Source: Lentinus brumalis
Lineage: Eukaryota; Basidiomycota; Agaricomycetes; Polyporales; Polyporaceae
DNA length: 64,000 nucleotides
Direction of reading: 5' to 3'
NCBI GenBank assembly: GCA_001792895.1
Contig: MARA01000015.1
Location: 434,001-498,000, forward strand
A program made the translations under genes and the position numbers. Position 1 is the stretch's first letter; the number at the start of each line of letters is the position of its first letter. Of this stretch, positions 1 through 11,642 are shown in pieces. A model generated the notes under the pieces. That model ran no database searches and was not told where the DNA came from. It was given only the letters and a program-made list of their open reading frames with translations.

Positions 1-41
1 CCTCGATCTTCAGACTGACGTTCTGCTTCCTTTCACGACAG

Positions 42-373
42 TTCGAGAACCCCTTGAATGCGACCGGCAATATCAGTGTCTTCGCGCAACCGTACGTCCC
101 AGTCATCCGGGCATCAGCCGACTGCACAGAGCGGTATCTCTAACTGGCTCCGGGTTCAGGCTTACCGTCATACTCGTCTCGCACTTCCTGCTCGACTTGC
201 AGCGGGCCAACTGCAGATCAGTTGATGTCGGGATGTTCCTTCTGTCGTACTCGGAAACTGATACGCAAAGCGACTCTACTGTCGTGTTTGAACGCCGGGT
301 CGTCGGGTCCATGGGAGCGTCTCTAGTGACGAGATCTATGGACGAGACCGAGGATTCCGACTACAGCCATTGA
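42..373 (+). CDS. 3' end of a basidiomycete 7-TM-like (DUF6533-type) membrane protein, partial
   Basis: Only the last two exons are in the window: 42-91 and 130-373, joined by a 38-nt intron (gtacgt...cacag). The join keeps frame, giving 98 codons including the stop. The reading ends a final hydrophobic segment followed by the motif SHFLLDLQRAN, then a polar tail (SETDTQSDSTVVFERR) and an acidic C-terminus. The pattern 'ILxSxFLLDLQxAN' followed by an acidic tail is what I know from the cytosolic C-terminus of the large basidiomycete family that starts with a DUF6533 domain and has about seven membrane helices; function there is unknown. The start and the DUF6533 domain lie upstream of the window, so the assignment rests on the tail alone. 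It converges with the nucleotidyltransferase-like gene on the other strand. Confidence 0.6.
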
Positions 374-597
374 AGCGATGGTCCGAGCAGGGGGGAGCAC
401 TTCGTGGAGAGAGAGCTCGTGTACTACTAATACTGTTACTATACCTCGATTTAAACAGAGAGCGCTGCCATCAGCTCCAATACGCACACCGAGCTTGGAC
501 AACAGCACTGCCAACGCGTGCATCGTCGTGCAATAGGTGAATGATTTCCGATTGCGAGTCCGCCAGAGTGTTGTTACATCATATGGTACATGGTGAC

Positions 598-1356
598 TTA
601 ATCCGAGTCGATCTCGCCTGCACTCCCCTGGTAGCACACGTTGAACCCAACCTTCCTCCAAGCCTCTTCCGTCTTTGGGTACTCCTCGATGAACTGGTCG
701 ATCCAGCCAATTGCGCTTTCGATGAAATTCCTGGGCGTCCACCACAAACTGTCCTGCCATACATGTTGCTGACGCTCGACTGCCAGCTCGAGCAGCAAGA
801 ACACGTCTTGTGCATCGACAGCCTCCTTATCCAGATTGCGGCGTGCGAGCCAGCCCTGTAACTTCACGAGGAGGAGCGGTATGAGCGGCATTCTCGGCAG
901 GGATCGCCAGCACCACTCCACATAATCGTGCGGCACGACGGGGATGTTGAGGTTGGCGTTCATGGGCAACAAAATGTCCACCTTGCATCGTCGCCGTCGG
1001 CCCCCGGACGAACCATAGTCGAGTTCGTACCAGAGGACTTGGTAGTCTGCGCCCGGGGTCGCCGCCGGTGCGAGATAGAAGCCTCCGTCTGCAGAGACCA
1101 GCAGCTGCTTCAATTCCTCCTGTTCATATCGCGTCGTGAATACAACAAGATCGACGTCCTGCGGGCATTGACATGTACAGTCAGCTATGAAGTCACAAAT
1201 TGTGATAGGCATGAGACTCACGTTAGGACTCCGCTCGAGACCATGAAGCCAGCTCGCGATGCTTCCGAACAGACAGCTTCTCAGGTCATTTTCGGAGAAG
1301 ATGCGAACGGCTTGCGCTGCAATGTCGCAGACCTCTTGAGTTGTGAGTTTGGACAT
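598..1356 (-). CDS. Nucleotidyltransferase-fold hypothetical protein
   Basis: A 231-residue protein after removal of a 63-nt in-frame intron at 1159-1221 (gtgagt...ccgcag). Removing it joins RSPN to DVDLVVFT, which creates the Pol-beta-type nucleotidyltransferase signature: FGSIASWLHG, then NDVDLVV (paired carboxylates), then CKVDILLP supplying a third Asp. The C-terminal half (LKLQGW..., DAQDVFLLLEL) fits the helical part of these small enzymes. Basidiomycetes carry many such single-domain proteins annotated only as hypothetical; the substrate is unknown. Because the intron length is a multiple of three, intron retention would leave the frame open but separate the GS and DxD motifs. I am confident of the fold, not of activity. 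Confidence 0.75.
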   Translation of the reverse strand: MSKLTTQEVCDIAAQAVRIFSENDLRSCLFGSIASWLHGLERSPNVSLMPITICDFIADCTCQCPQDVDLVVFTTRYEQEELKQLLVSADGGFYLAPAATPGADYQVLWYELDYGSSGGRRRRCKVDILLPMNANLNIPVVPHDYVEWCWRSLPRMPLIPLLLVKLQGWLARRNLDKEAVDAQDVFLLLELAVERQQHVWQDSLWWTPRNFIESAIGWIDQFIEEYPKTEEAWRKVGFNVCYQGSAGEIDSD

Positions 1357-3241
1357 CGCGGCGTGATCTTGAGCGGTCGGATTGGGTAAATCGTGAGGTT
1401 ATGGGATACACGACGCCCGCCGTATACTAGCGCAGCGATCGTCAGGCACCCTGCACCCCCAGGCTGGTGAGTGTTTGGGTGGAAACCAACGCGCGGCTGA
1501 GGCAGGAGGCAGGGAGGATCGAGTCGGACTTGAGATGAACCGGATCGAATCATTATCCGGCCTCGGGTAACTCGAACGATATCATCTTGACCTGAGCAAG
1601 ACCTGAGTTCCCTCTCGCCGCTCGGGCCTCTGAACTTCCTCGAGACCTATGTACGTGTGCACCTTCGCAGGCTATGGCATACTTGCTCTATGACTCCGGT
1701 AAACGAGCCCAGTCGGCCCGGCCGATAGCGACAAATGCTTGCAACGACATCGATCTGACTTTCGGCAACAGCGACGCCCTTGAACTTCTCCTTGCGTCTC
1801 TACCATGCACTTTTCTCTGTGACAACGTCTTGGGTCACAGCGCTGGGATTGACCTGAAGTGCGTCATGATCATCGTGGCATTTATGGTGAGCATGTTCCC
1901 AGCCGTTATCCTCGCGGTGTGAAGCCTGACGCGCCGTGATGTAGGACTCGTATACAACAGTAGTGTCGGCAAGGAGGAACTCTCGCATCACCGATTGGAG
2001 CTCTTATGGATGCGGGAGGACTGTCGATGAAGGCAAGGCTTGCAATGAGAACCCAGTCGTTCGCGATGACGGTGGAGAGATCATCCTGGCATACGCGGTG
2101 TGTACATCCTCGTGTCGAGTACCCGTGAATCTATTGCTGTGTGTGCTGGTGGCAACTCGGCGCATGCACTGGACTACGTCCTTGGCCAAAAACCCACAGG
2201 AAGGTCGACTTCTGGCCAAAATGTTTGCACGGTCATCGGACAGTCGTTGAGCAATCGCCGATCTCTGGTCCCAATGAGCAGCCATCATGAAACATCCTGT
2301 CAATTCTGTCCAACGGCTCACGTTGTATTCGATCTTCTTTGAGATCATGCGATCCGCCATCTCGAAGGCGCGATGCTTGCAGTCCCATAGCGACTTGAGA
2401 AATCAAAAGAGTGGCGAGTCGTCGATGGCGCAGTTAACCTCCCAGAGACGCTCCAACGCATCCTTACCCCCGTCCGCATTCTCCCGCGCTTCCGCCTTGC
2501 GCACTCTCCTTCGTCACCGCCGACTTCTGCAGCCTCGGCATGAAGATCTCCGCCAGGAACGCGTTCGTCCGGCAGATGTACTCCAGGTTGTACGAGATGC
2601 ATCGCCGCCGTTCGCCCTGCTCAGCTGGATCTGGGGAGAGGTGCCAGGGTCGACCCGGGGCACCAACTAAAATATACCGAAGTGAGTCCTCGTCTCTATG
2701 AGCGCCGAAGCCGACTGATGTTGTGAATGTTTCAGTCGCCCGTCGAAGGAGGGATGCGCATTATGCCGAACTCCGTGCAGATTGTGCAGGAGCAAGCGCA
2801 GGCCGTCGAAATCTGAGCTCGATCAGGAGCGGATCGCACAGCTACTCCTGTCATCTGTCGCCAAGAGAGTGAGTTCGATGAGGACCGCAGAGCGCCGCTG
2901 GATGCACGAAGCGATTTGTGTGCATCGCTTGCATATTGAATTCAATCGGCTGCATGCGAGCCCATGACGGAGGTTAGACTGCGCTACGCCACTCGTGAGT
3001 CATGCTCTTACGTACCTTGGGACCACGCTGAGATTGTTCGTAGGTTCACAGCTTTCTGTCAGCGGTGGGCGTTGCAAACTCTATCCTTGCGTCTGGTCAT
3101 ACGCACCTGCGGACAACTTTGCCGCAATGATATACGGAATGTTCTGAAGGTTCCGACTCGCCGGTGTGCTCGTTGCTATAAAGCACTTCAACGCAGAGGT
3201 ACTCTGGAGCATCGCCCAAACCCATTCCTCGAGCGTTTATC
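1357..3241. other. No recognisable gene; candidate exons of unknown product
   Basis: No complete gene can be built here. On the minus strand, about 2620 down to 2004 reads as protein-like sequence (YICRTNAFLAEIFMPRL, then KDALERLWE, then SLWDCKHRAFEMADRMISKK) if short introns at about 2475 and 2440 are removed. On the plus strand, 2633-2816 reads QLDLGRGARVDPGHQLKYTE and, after a 53-nt intron, SPVEGGMRIMPNSVQ to a stop. The two readings overlap only slightly at the 5' sides. I recognise neither. They could be a degraded gene pair. Confidence 0.2.
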
Positions 3242-3941
3242 ATGCAACTCGTCTCCTCGCTCGCCATCGTCGCCGCTATGGCCATCTCCGCTCACACCGC
3301 GGCCGTGGCTACCCCTCCGATTATCGACACACCGTATGTGGCTTTCCTGGGACGTGGGCGACACTTTCTGCTCACACCTCTCGCAGCGTCGGTGCGACTC
3401 AGTGTTTCCCGACGGAGCTCATCTGGAACGGAGGTGCTGGTGAGTGGATGCATACTCCATTACTGCCAGCGTTCGCTACTCAACGTCGGAATCACAGCAC
3501 CGTTCTCTCTGGTAAGACTCTTCCCGGGGCAAAACTGTGCACCTGATATCTGATGTGTTTGCGTCTCCCAGAGGTGAGTAGAAAGTCCTCCGAGAAGTCG
3601 CCACAGACCCTGACAGTGCCAAAAGCATTATCAACGAATCTGGTCAGATCATAGGGACGTTGGCGGGTCTCACGGGCCAATCGTTCATCTGGTCCACGAA
3701 CATCCCCGGAGGTACGTCTTCACATGGCGCGTTTACGGAGCATCCGGTATTGGTTAAACTCACATCATCATGACTACTCTATAGGGGATGTAGTCGGTAT
3801 TCAGCTTAGAGACTCCACGGGCGCGGTGGCGGAGACCGCTCTCTTTGAGATTTTGGCCAGCGGTACGTTCTCGCTGCAACCTCATCGCCAGGGACGAAAC
3901 TGACACAACGTCATCGTGTAGCGGACAGCAGCTGCTTGTAG
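3242..3941 (+). CDS. Small secreted protein (basidiomycete Kre9/Knh1-like N-terminal domain type)
   Basis: Six exons (3242-3333, 3387-3439, 3498-3511, 3582-3711, 3785-3862, 3922-3941) give 128 residues with all phases consistent. The start encodes a signal peptide (MQLVSSLAIVAAMAISAHTA). The mature part follows a pattern common in secreted polypore proteins: GATQCFPTELIWNGGA early, GQIIGTLAGLTGQSFIWST in the middle, and VVGIQLRDSTGAVAETALF near the end. This resembles a single beta-sandwich of the Kre9/Knh1-type N-terminal domain found in fungal cell-wall proteins. Unlike many relatives it stops right after this domain (ASADSSCL), without a Ser/Thr-rich GPI-anchored tail. The 14-nt third exon is the weakest part of the model. 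The substrate or wall role is unknown. Confidence 0.65.
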
Positions 3942-5858
3942 GACAGAAGGGGGTGTTCGCGATATGACCGCCTGTTCAGTTCTCGAGCGACTGGTTTAGC
4001 AGGAAGCCGCCTTCGTGTGTCGTGGTATGGTGTTAAATGGCATGCGTCAATGTCCGATATACAACGGCTTCCATGATGTGAACTACGCAAGTTTGTGCCC
4101 GGTCGTGCGGCATAGCAGCCGAGGTGAGTCTCCGTCCTGATATCGGATACGTGCCGCAGCTGATGATGTGCTGCCTACGCTCCAACTCTGCCGGCAAACG
4201 AGCTTTCGCAGAAGCATCCGCTGCAGTTCGTCAAGTTGCGTCGTTCGTCTGCGGGACAGCCACTAGTGCGTCCTCGTAGACCAAGATTCCAAACCACAGC
4301 AAAGCCGGCGCTTGACCTCGAGCTACCTAAGGAGATCTTCGTCGACCTGCACGATGAGGCCGGAATTTACGGTGAGTATCTAGCGCTGCTAACTTCGAGT
4401 CGACGTCTGACCTCGACTGCAACTTTTCAGGTCCGCTTCATGAACTACATAGTAATTCATGGTCACTTTGCCTTGCGACGAGGCGAAGGACGTCTGGCTC
4501 AGGGTACTGACTGCTACACACAGTCAGAGCTCTTCATGCGCTGCGCTTAGTGGTTCTCACAACTCACGACTCCCTGTAGCCAATTCATCACCGCAGCGGC
4601 CGCGCAGATCATGTCTCCCCGACGGGCAGCGGAGTTCTTACGTCAAGCAAGTCGCGAACGGTCTCGTGAGGCTTCTTCGCTTTACACGAGGCATCATCGA
4701 TCTTCCGCCTCATGATTCTTCAGATCAACGTGGGGCGACGCGATGGATGTTTTCGGGCGTGCCCGTCCGCGACGCCGTCAAGCTCGTGTTCTTTGAGAGG
4801 CAACTGCATTGTGCTGCAGCGTGCCGCAGATATGAAATGACCTGACTTCGACGGCACGCGCATGGCGTGTTCCGCGCACCGCGCACCGAGGCATGAGGAT
4901 TGTCAGAACTCCAGCGGAAGGGCGCGGTCGTCAAGGAGTAGATTCTGTGTGGAACAGGTTCCAGCAATCCAGTACTTACCGGTCAAGTACACTGCCCAAT
5001 GGCCAGAGAGTTTTCAGGCCTTATGGGTCGTCAGTGATCATGATGAGGGGGCTGATGGCAGCGACGTCAATTTGTACCCTCGGGAAGGTGTCGCAGGACG
5101 CATCCTGCTGCTTTGTACTATTGAGGGCATGGGATTCATAGCGCAGCCGAGAGCGTAAATTTGCCTGTTGTGCGGCTGTTTCATTATGTCTTCCAGAAGT
5201 CCAGATAGCGGAAAGGTGAGCCCACAGCCACGGGAATCCATTCGCTCAAGGAATTCTGACCTATTCTGACATATAGACTCTTCAGGTACCGCTGCCATGC
5301 CTCACGCCGCGTGTCGAGGACGTCGGAGAATTGCATTGAGGAGTGATCGATGAGCGGCGTTGGGTCCGGAAGATGGTCACAAACGGCCGATGAGAACAAA
5401 TCGTATGCCCACCCAGTCACTTACATTTTACTTACTCACTTAATTACCGGCCCTACAGGTGTTCTACCGCTCCAGCCGACACATATTCTTTATTCCTCGG
5501 TGTGAGGATGACCCGTCTAGTGCCGACTTGCCCCCCTCCGCGTGCATCACCAAATTCCGGCGCTCTCGACTGTTCGTGACGGCGAGTTCGGACAAAGGGC
5601 TAAGTGGCAGGCGAAGATGATATCCGCGGTCGCATACCGGATCTGAGTCGCTCTTGCCTTCGACCCACGAAAAACCGAGTCTCTGTGAACCCTCTCCAGA
5701 GCACCTCTCCCTATACACCTGCCGACCTTAGCTCAGTGGCCTGTTGACTTCCACCCTTGTCAATTGTTTCCGGTGAGTTCTCGTACCATGCCGCCAAGCG
5801 CAACGCCCTTGGGCTGACGGAGGATCTGTACATCCCACATGTAGCTTTCGATTTGCGT
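3942..5858. other. No confident gene; isolated exon-like stretch
   Basis: On the plus strand around 4236-4370 a reading LDLELPKEIFVDLHDEAGIYG ends at a good donor (gtgagt), and a plausible acceptor near 4430 continues with PLHELHSNSW. The remaining frames fill with stops and I could not extend it into a gene. Around 5770-5858 a plus-strand reading (YHAAKRNALGLTEDLYIP) runs in frame into the first exon of the DUF6535 gene and may be an N-terminal extension of it. Otherwise nothing was recognised. Confidence 0.25.
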
Positions 5859-8301
5859 ATGGATCCTGCCGTGAAAATGAGCCAAGTGGAGATGAACGTT
5901 CTTCGGCATATTCCTCAAGCTCAGGTATGACCTTGATTAGTGCCCATTGAAGAGGTTGGTTGATCAGGTACATCGACAGGTCAACCCGAATGGTCCTTTT
6001 CAACCTCAAATCGGTCATGAGTCGAACGGATCTGCTCCCCAGGTATGGACTCCACCATAATTTTTTCTTCCTCCCCGATGGAACGCTTGACTTTGATCGG
6101 TAATAGGATCGCGGGTCGCCTAAGTCTCCCCCGCGAATAAAAGCCCATTCCCTCCCATCTTCGAGGTATGTGGCATCTATTTTCGACCTACACACGCTCA
6201 AGTCCATCGAAGAGAGTGAACCTTGAGGACGTGTACCTCAACGTTACCGACAGCTGCACTCCTGAGGAGAAAGCGGAGGCATGGTCCAAGACTGCGGAGA
6301 TCATCAAGACCTATAGTGACGACATGATGAAGAAGTGGAACTCGGAGATTGATACTCTGTTGGTCTATGTTCGTTTACTCCTCGGGTTTCTTGTAGCCGT
6401 GGTCCTATTGACGTCGTCTGTCAGGCCGGGCTCTTCTCTGCTATCCTCACCGCGTTCAACGTCCAATCCTACCAGCTTCTGCAGCCACCACCACCCGATC
6501 CTACTCTCGCTGTTCTCGAACGCATTTCCGCGCAGCTCGGAAGCTTCTCTGTGACGACTCCCTTTATCAACTCCACCCACCGTTTTGATACACCTGCCAC
6601 CTCCGCATACGAGTCTCCTGCACCGACGCGGGCTGTCGTGTGGTTGAACATCTTCTGGTTCTCGGGGCTCGTATGCAGCCTGGCGTCCGCGTCGATCGGG
6701 CTCATGGTCAAACAGTGGGTTCGGGAGCTCAGCTCTGGTCTCTCCGGCGCATCGCAGGAGGTCGCTCGGATCCGTCAATACCGCCTCAACAACCTTGAGA
6801 AATGGAGAGTCGGAGGGATCGTCTCAATGCTCCCGCTTCTGCTTCAATTATCCCTCATCCTTTTCCTATCCGGCCTTCTGGTCCTGCTTTGGACGTTGCA
6901 TGCAGCGGTTGCGACCGTGGCGTCCGCTTTGGTAGGCTTGCTGCTAACGTTCATGGCTGCAACGATCATCCTGCCCACGATCAAGGTTGACTGCTGCTAT
7001 ATATCCCCTTGGACCCATGCCTTACTCCCGGTGGTGGTACGGTTACGGCGATGCTTCCTCATCGTGCTCAAAGTTTTACTCTCAGTACGATTCCTCTTCA
7101 ATGGATGGATGGGATGGACCTTCGCACCTCTTGAACGTCGGCTAGGCGGCTTGTTCAGGTCGGTAGACATGAAGATCTACACGCCCGAGTCTTCGACTTG
7201 GAGCATCCGAGAGGCCCGAGCCGTTGGGTATCCGAAGTCAAGAGAGCTGGACGTCGACCAGATACTACGTGCCTATTCGCTCACTCTCAAATCTGGGTAC
7301 CTGAGCCGGTGGGGGCGAGTTTGCCTGGTGGACAAATCAATTCTCGACGTCGGCTTCCTTATGCAATGTGTTGACGGCATTCACGCTATCTACCGACGTC
7401 AACAGATGCTTGAATTTGACAACCTGAGCGAACTGGAGGACTTGGAGGTGTGGCTATACGTGCTACTACGGTTAAGCGTGCCGGATCGGAGGAGTCAAGA
7501 TGGCGATGCAAGTCGGGGCCAGTTTCCTTTCCCTGCACCAGAACTCTACGACTCTAACAGGATCCGCGCGAGGTCATACATATGCGAAAGCATGTTTGGG
7601 GGCAACCTCGACTGTTGTCGACCCGACGCACTGGTCAGGATACTGAAGGTGCTGGCTTCCCTCGTCCCACTCATCATGCAGGACGACGGCCACGACAACC
7701 TCGACCGCATCAAAGAGCTTGTGGTACAGTTGTCCATGCGTCCAGAGTTATTGAATACATGGACCAGGGGTCGATACGGTGCGTAATTCTCATGCGACGT
7801 CTCATTCACGGCTTTCGAACCTCGGTTATAGTTGCCCAGATAGCTGAGGAGCTTCTGCGATGCCCTGACGAGTTGCATCACTCCATCCTCCTGAGTGGTC
7901 CGCATCGCTCGGCTGACCTGATGGGCGTCCTAGTCATTTGCGCCGAGCTGAATGACACACCGGAAGCTTTTGCGACCCGGATGCGGTTGCTAGCCTTGTA
8001 TGAAGGCAACCGCTTACTGCACGCATTGCATCGTAATCCGGGGAGGGCATGCCTGGAGGACCTGACAGGTTTGGATACCAGCCGCTTAATGGGACTCCTC
8101 CCGAAGTTACATTGGGTAGCACGGAGGCTTCGCGAGACTGACGAAGCCAATAACGTGTCTTGGATACAAACGTTTGACGGAGAGCCTCTCCCTCCCCTCA
8201 TCACTCAGTGGAACTCTTCTATGACGGACGAAGAATGCCAGGCCGCCGGAGACGAGGTGCTCGAGCTTTGCAAACGATACATTCCCAGTTTCATTGAGTG
8301 A
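5859..8301 (+). CDS. DUF6535-domain membrane protein
   Basis: Six exons (5859-5924, 5968-6042, 6107-6165, 6203-6368, 6425-7778, 7832-8301) sum to 729 residues plus stop. The DUF6535 core is clear: KKWNSEIDTLLVYAGLFSAILTAF appears only when the 56-nt intron 6369-6424 is removed. It is followed by helices with ALVWLN-like VVWLNIFWFSGLVCSLASA, VKQWVREL, and a pair of hydrophobic helices (LLLQLSLILFLSGLLVLLWTL and ALVGLLLTFMAATIILPTI). The rest is a large soluble helical region. This family is widespread in Agaricomycetes, integral to membranes and of unknown function. The 5' end is uncertain: the third intron would be only 37 nt (6166-6202), and translation could instead begin at ATG 6168 in frame, or at ATG 5877, which has the better A at -3. 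Confidence 0.75.
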
Positions 8302-8906
8302 GTGGCTTAGGAGCTCCATCGCCGCCAATTCGTATCGATGCTGAAACCCATGTAGCCCCAACTTATGTCCGATATGCTCGCGGTAGAGTAGCCTACGGCG
8401 CGTGGTGATATCGCGGTCTTGGAGCGGTGGCAGGACGACACTCGAGGGGATGGAACGGATGCCATTTCCGCGGGCCGTCACCACCGCGTCTCTGGGCTTG
8501 CTCAACCATTCCTCTTTCATCTGCCGCCATTCTGTCCTCCCACCGTTGCCCCGACTCTCTTTTTGAATAGGTGAACATGCTTCACCGAGACAACCCTCGA
8601 AACGACGGCTCATGTGGACGTCCGTTCTCCTTACCTCTTATCACAATTCTCGTGTCGATCTACCCAATCCTACGTCACATGTCTCTGTACAGGCTCTATG
8701 CGAATTGAGGCCTGAGGAACGAGGTAATTACATAATATTCGTAGTCTCGGCGCAGATCGAGCAGAAGTAACAAAAGTGTGGTGGTTATGTGGTAATCCTA
8801 GAGAAAGTAGAGCACTATGAAAGCTAAAGTACAACTGTGCAGTCGTAATAGTTATTGAAAGGTTGTACTATCGTGTCCCTATCTCCGTGTACTACGATGT
8901 GGTCAG
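8302..8906. other. Intergenic, nothing recognised
   Basis: Sequence between the DUF6535 gene and a convergent unknown gene. The part from about 8680 to 8900 is clearly more AT-rich than its surroundings and looks like 3' untranslated and terminator sequence for both genes. The minus-strand open frame at 8107-8613 is mostly an antisense shadow of the DUF6535 last exon. Confidence 0.5.
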
Positions 8907-9695
8907 TCAGTTGCGTGTTCCCTGCCCTCGACCTTGCCCTTGCGCCGTTACAGTTCTGAACTTTGGAATCCACCTATCTAATCCCCTTACGGTCGTGCGC
9001 GTGATCGCGGTGAGGTATATCTCGTCCAAAGGGACTAGTCGAGCCTGTGCGCGGGCCTCCTCTGGCGTACGCAGACGTTCCTCGTGTGCAGCGTGTTTTG
9101 CCAAGAGCTGGTTGATTGAGACCTGTGTATTCAGGTTGAACGAAAGGACAGTGAGCGCGTGGACGCAGCGAAGTCGTCAGTACTAGTGGAAGTCTGTATT
9201 GTTCAGGTTCAGGCTCACCTGGTAGTCGTGACATTGCGCTCGCAAGATGTCATACACAACCTCGCCGAGTAGCAATGGTTTCCTGCTCGACGAGGCCAAG
9301 GGACGCGTTCCCGCTAGCTCGTCGTGTAAATCGTCCGTCCGGGGTGACTGCCACAGCGAGACGGGACGAACAGTCAGTGAGTCACGACTTCCGACATGAT
9401 ACAAACGTTCTGCGCTCACCTGCATGAAGTGGAGAAGCATCGGCGTCGTGGGCTGCAGGTTATTCCCGATCGGCGTCCTCCACTGGTCAAAACCACGGTG
9501 GCACTGGTTTTCTTCCATCACCCAGCGCGAGACGCATAGCCCGGGCTGACCGCCTGCCGTTATACGGTAGATCGTCTGGAGTTCATCGGCTTGTCGGGGT
9601 CTGTCAGCGCTGCCGGAGGTGCCGGAGACAACATGCATGCTCTTCATATTGATATTCAGGTATTGGAATAATTGATAATGGTGCAAAAACGACAC
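8907..9695 (-). CDS. Hypothetical protein, 206 residues
   Basis: Three exons on the minus strand (9420-9695, 9219-9347, 8907-9122) are 276, 129 and 216 nt, all whole codons, joined by phase-0 introns with strong gtgagc donors and cag acceptors. The product contains RQADELQTIYRITAGGQPG, a Trp-containing segment (RWVMEENQCHRGFDQW), GEVVYDILRAQCHDYQ, and a charged helical stretch (INQLLAKHAAHEERLRTPEEARAQ). There is no signal peptide or membrane helix. I do not recognise the family. The start could also be one of the in-frame Met codons 16 or 19 residues further in. The matching exon phases support a real gene; the minisatellite directly upstream would lie in its promoter or 5' UTR. Confidence 0.45.
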
Positions 9696-9747
9696 CAGGT
9701 GGGTAGGAGAGAAAGAAGTGCGATGGTGGCGACGTGTAGAGTCAACG

Positions 9748-9945
9748 GGAGGTGTGAGGGTAGCGAGAGGTGTGAGGGTAGCGAGATAGGCGGGAAGTGT
9801 GAGGGTGGTGAGAGGTGCGAGGATGTCGAGAGGTGTGAGGTAGCGGGAGGTGTGAGGTAGCGGGAGGTGTGAGGTGTGAGGTGTGAGGTGCGAGGTAGCG
9901 AGAGGTGTGAGGCAGCGAGAGGTGTGAGGCAGCGAGAGGTGTGGT
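9748..9945. repeat. G-rich minisatellite, about 18-bp unit
   Basis: Tandem array of imperfect copies of a unit close to AGCGAGAGGTGTGAGGGT, with variants such as AGCGGGAGGTGTGAGGT. Roughly ten units are present, with strong strand asymmetry (purines on the plus strand). It lies just upstream of the start of the unknown gene at 8907-9695. Confidence 0.85.
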
Positions 9946-11642
9946 GGCTATCGAAGTGGGGAGCTGTTCTTTATACTGCGCCAGCGTGTCCCGCATTGGC
10001 GTCCCTTCCTCAAGAGGAGGTCAACGTCAATGCGGCTGATGGCGCCAGCATTCACGAGAGCAGGCATTGTAGCGGCAAAACCACGACCCGTGAATGCAAT
10101 AGACCAAAGCGTGAGGCAGCGTGCTGACGCTTCAAAGCGAACTGTGGCCAGAATATCTCGGTTTGGACATATATGGTGCTGGTCCAATGCATTCCTAGCT
10201 TTGGCTTGACGAGATTCGCGAAGACGGCCCAAGCGGACCCACGCCAGCTGCTGCTATTGTCTCCCCAGCGGCGGCGCACCGCCACCGAATCGTCGGAACC
10301 GAGTCACTGGTTGCGGCCCAAAAGAAGTCGGAGGGTCGTACACATTCAATTATTGGTTCGACGATTTGATGGGCTGCCAACGAGTGATCGGAGTGGTTTG
10401 GACCATGGCAGTACTCTACAGGAGGAGTCAGCGAACCACCGTGTAGATGCACAGAGCAAGTCTCCGTACGTTGTCAGCTGAGCTACGCATAAACCCGCAA
10501 ATGCATCAGGAATATGCAGGCCAAATTTATGCGTTGGCTAGCAATGCTGCCGTGAAGGCGGAGGCCGTAGGGCTCTAAACCGCTTGGGCGCCCAACTTGA
10601 ATGAAAGAGCTCGGGAGGCGCCCATCCGAAGCTCGTCGGCAAAGTCGTCGGCCCATGCACCACGCCCTCCGCGGCAGGGCGTGCCTATGCTATGCAAAGC
10701 CTTTCTCAAAAGGTAAGCGATGACTCGGACAATGGGTGGCCAACCTAGAGACGAGATCCAGTGATTTTGGCCTGCTAGGACCCCGAATTTGATTCCAGCC
10801 TGCACCGGAACGAGATGTTCCCCCAAATTGGGGCCACCTTGGTGGCGAGTCAACGCCGCAGTCTAGAAGATCGCAAAACAATAAGTGGCCAAAGTGACAA
10901 AGGGCCTTTGGAGGGCCATAAGAAGCACAGGGAACTGCCAACGCACCTCGTGGACGCCCTCAGGTCCTGCTGACGTTCCTCATAGAGGTTGTGAGCCCTA
11001 GAGGAATCAGTGTCAACCTTCAAAAAACAAGAGTTTCAGCTTGTAACGCTTTCATGTGTCCTATCATCAAGTTTCGGCATGATCATGGTGAGTCGAGCAT
11101 GTCCAAGTTCTGAAGTGGTTTAGAGACATCGCCATGGTGAACAGCGATTCCAGGAACTTTTAAAGTATCTCAATAAAGCTATCACCTATCTGCTGAATAT
11201 ACTGTAGAGTCGAGCACCAGATACAGTCGTCGTAGTCGATGGAAATCCCCTCTCGCTGTCCCAGTCCATGTTCGACGTCTGCTGACTAAGCAACCTCGAG
11301 GCTACGAGGCTCCGCGTCTCTCTTCAATTTCCTCCTATCCGCTGTCCGAGTCTCTGTACTATCTCCTCAATCAGTGACGCAGGAACTCGTGAGGGCCTAA
11401 GATCGAGAGCAAAACACCGGCGAGGGAGGGCAAGGGACTCGGGCAATGTCACGTTGCGCGTCCCGTCACCGCGGCGTCACGGGTCTGTGACGGAGGAAGC
11501 GCGCGCGGGCTCGGGAAGCACAGGCCGAGCCCGAACCGGTTACTTGAGCTCACCGTCGTCCCGCATCATGTCCACCGTCCCCGCACTCGTACCTCCTCCT
11601 CTTTACCCCGCACTCTCAGTACCAGACCCTCAGACGTGCACG
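9946..11642. other. Long intergenic stretch, nothing recognised
   Basis: About 1.7 kb with only short open frames on both strands and no domain, RNA gene or transposon signature that I can see. The last 80 bases before the MaoC gene contain a second in-frame ATG at 11568 that could extend that protein. The most open frame (10690-10941, minus) has no protein-like features. Confidence 0.4.

Noticed and set aside
5722..5760. tRNA-like string TTAGCTCAGTGGCC
   Set aside because: Resembles a D-arm but there is no matching T-loop (GTTCGA) or acceptor pairing within 100 bases.
9748..9945. Tandem array considered as a CRISPR
   Set aside because: Units are contiguous and imperfect, without unique spacers, and the genome is eukaryotic.
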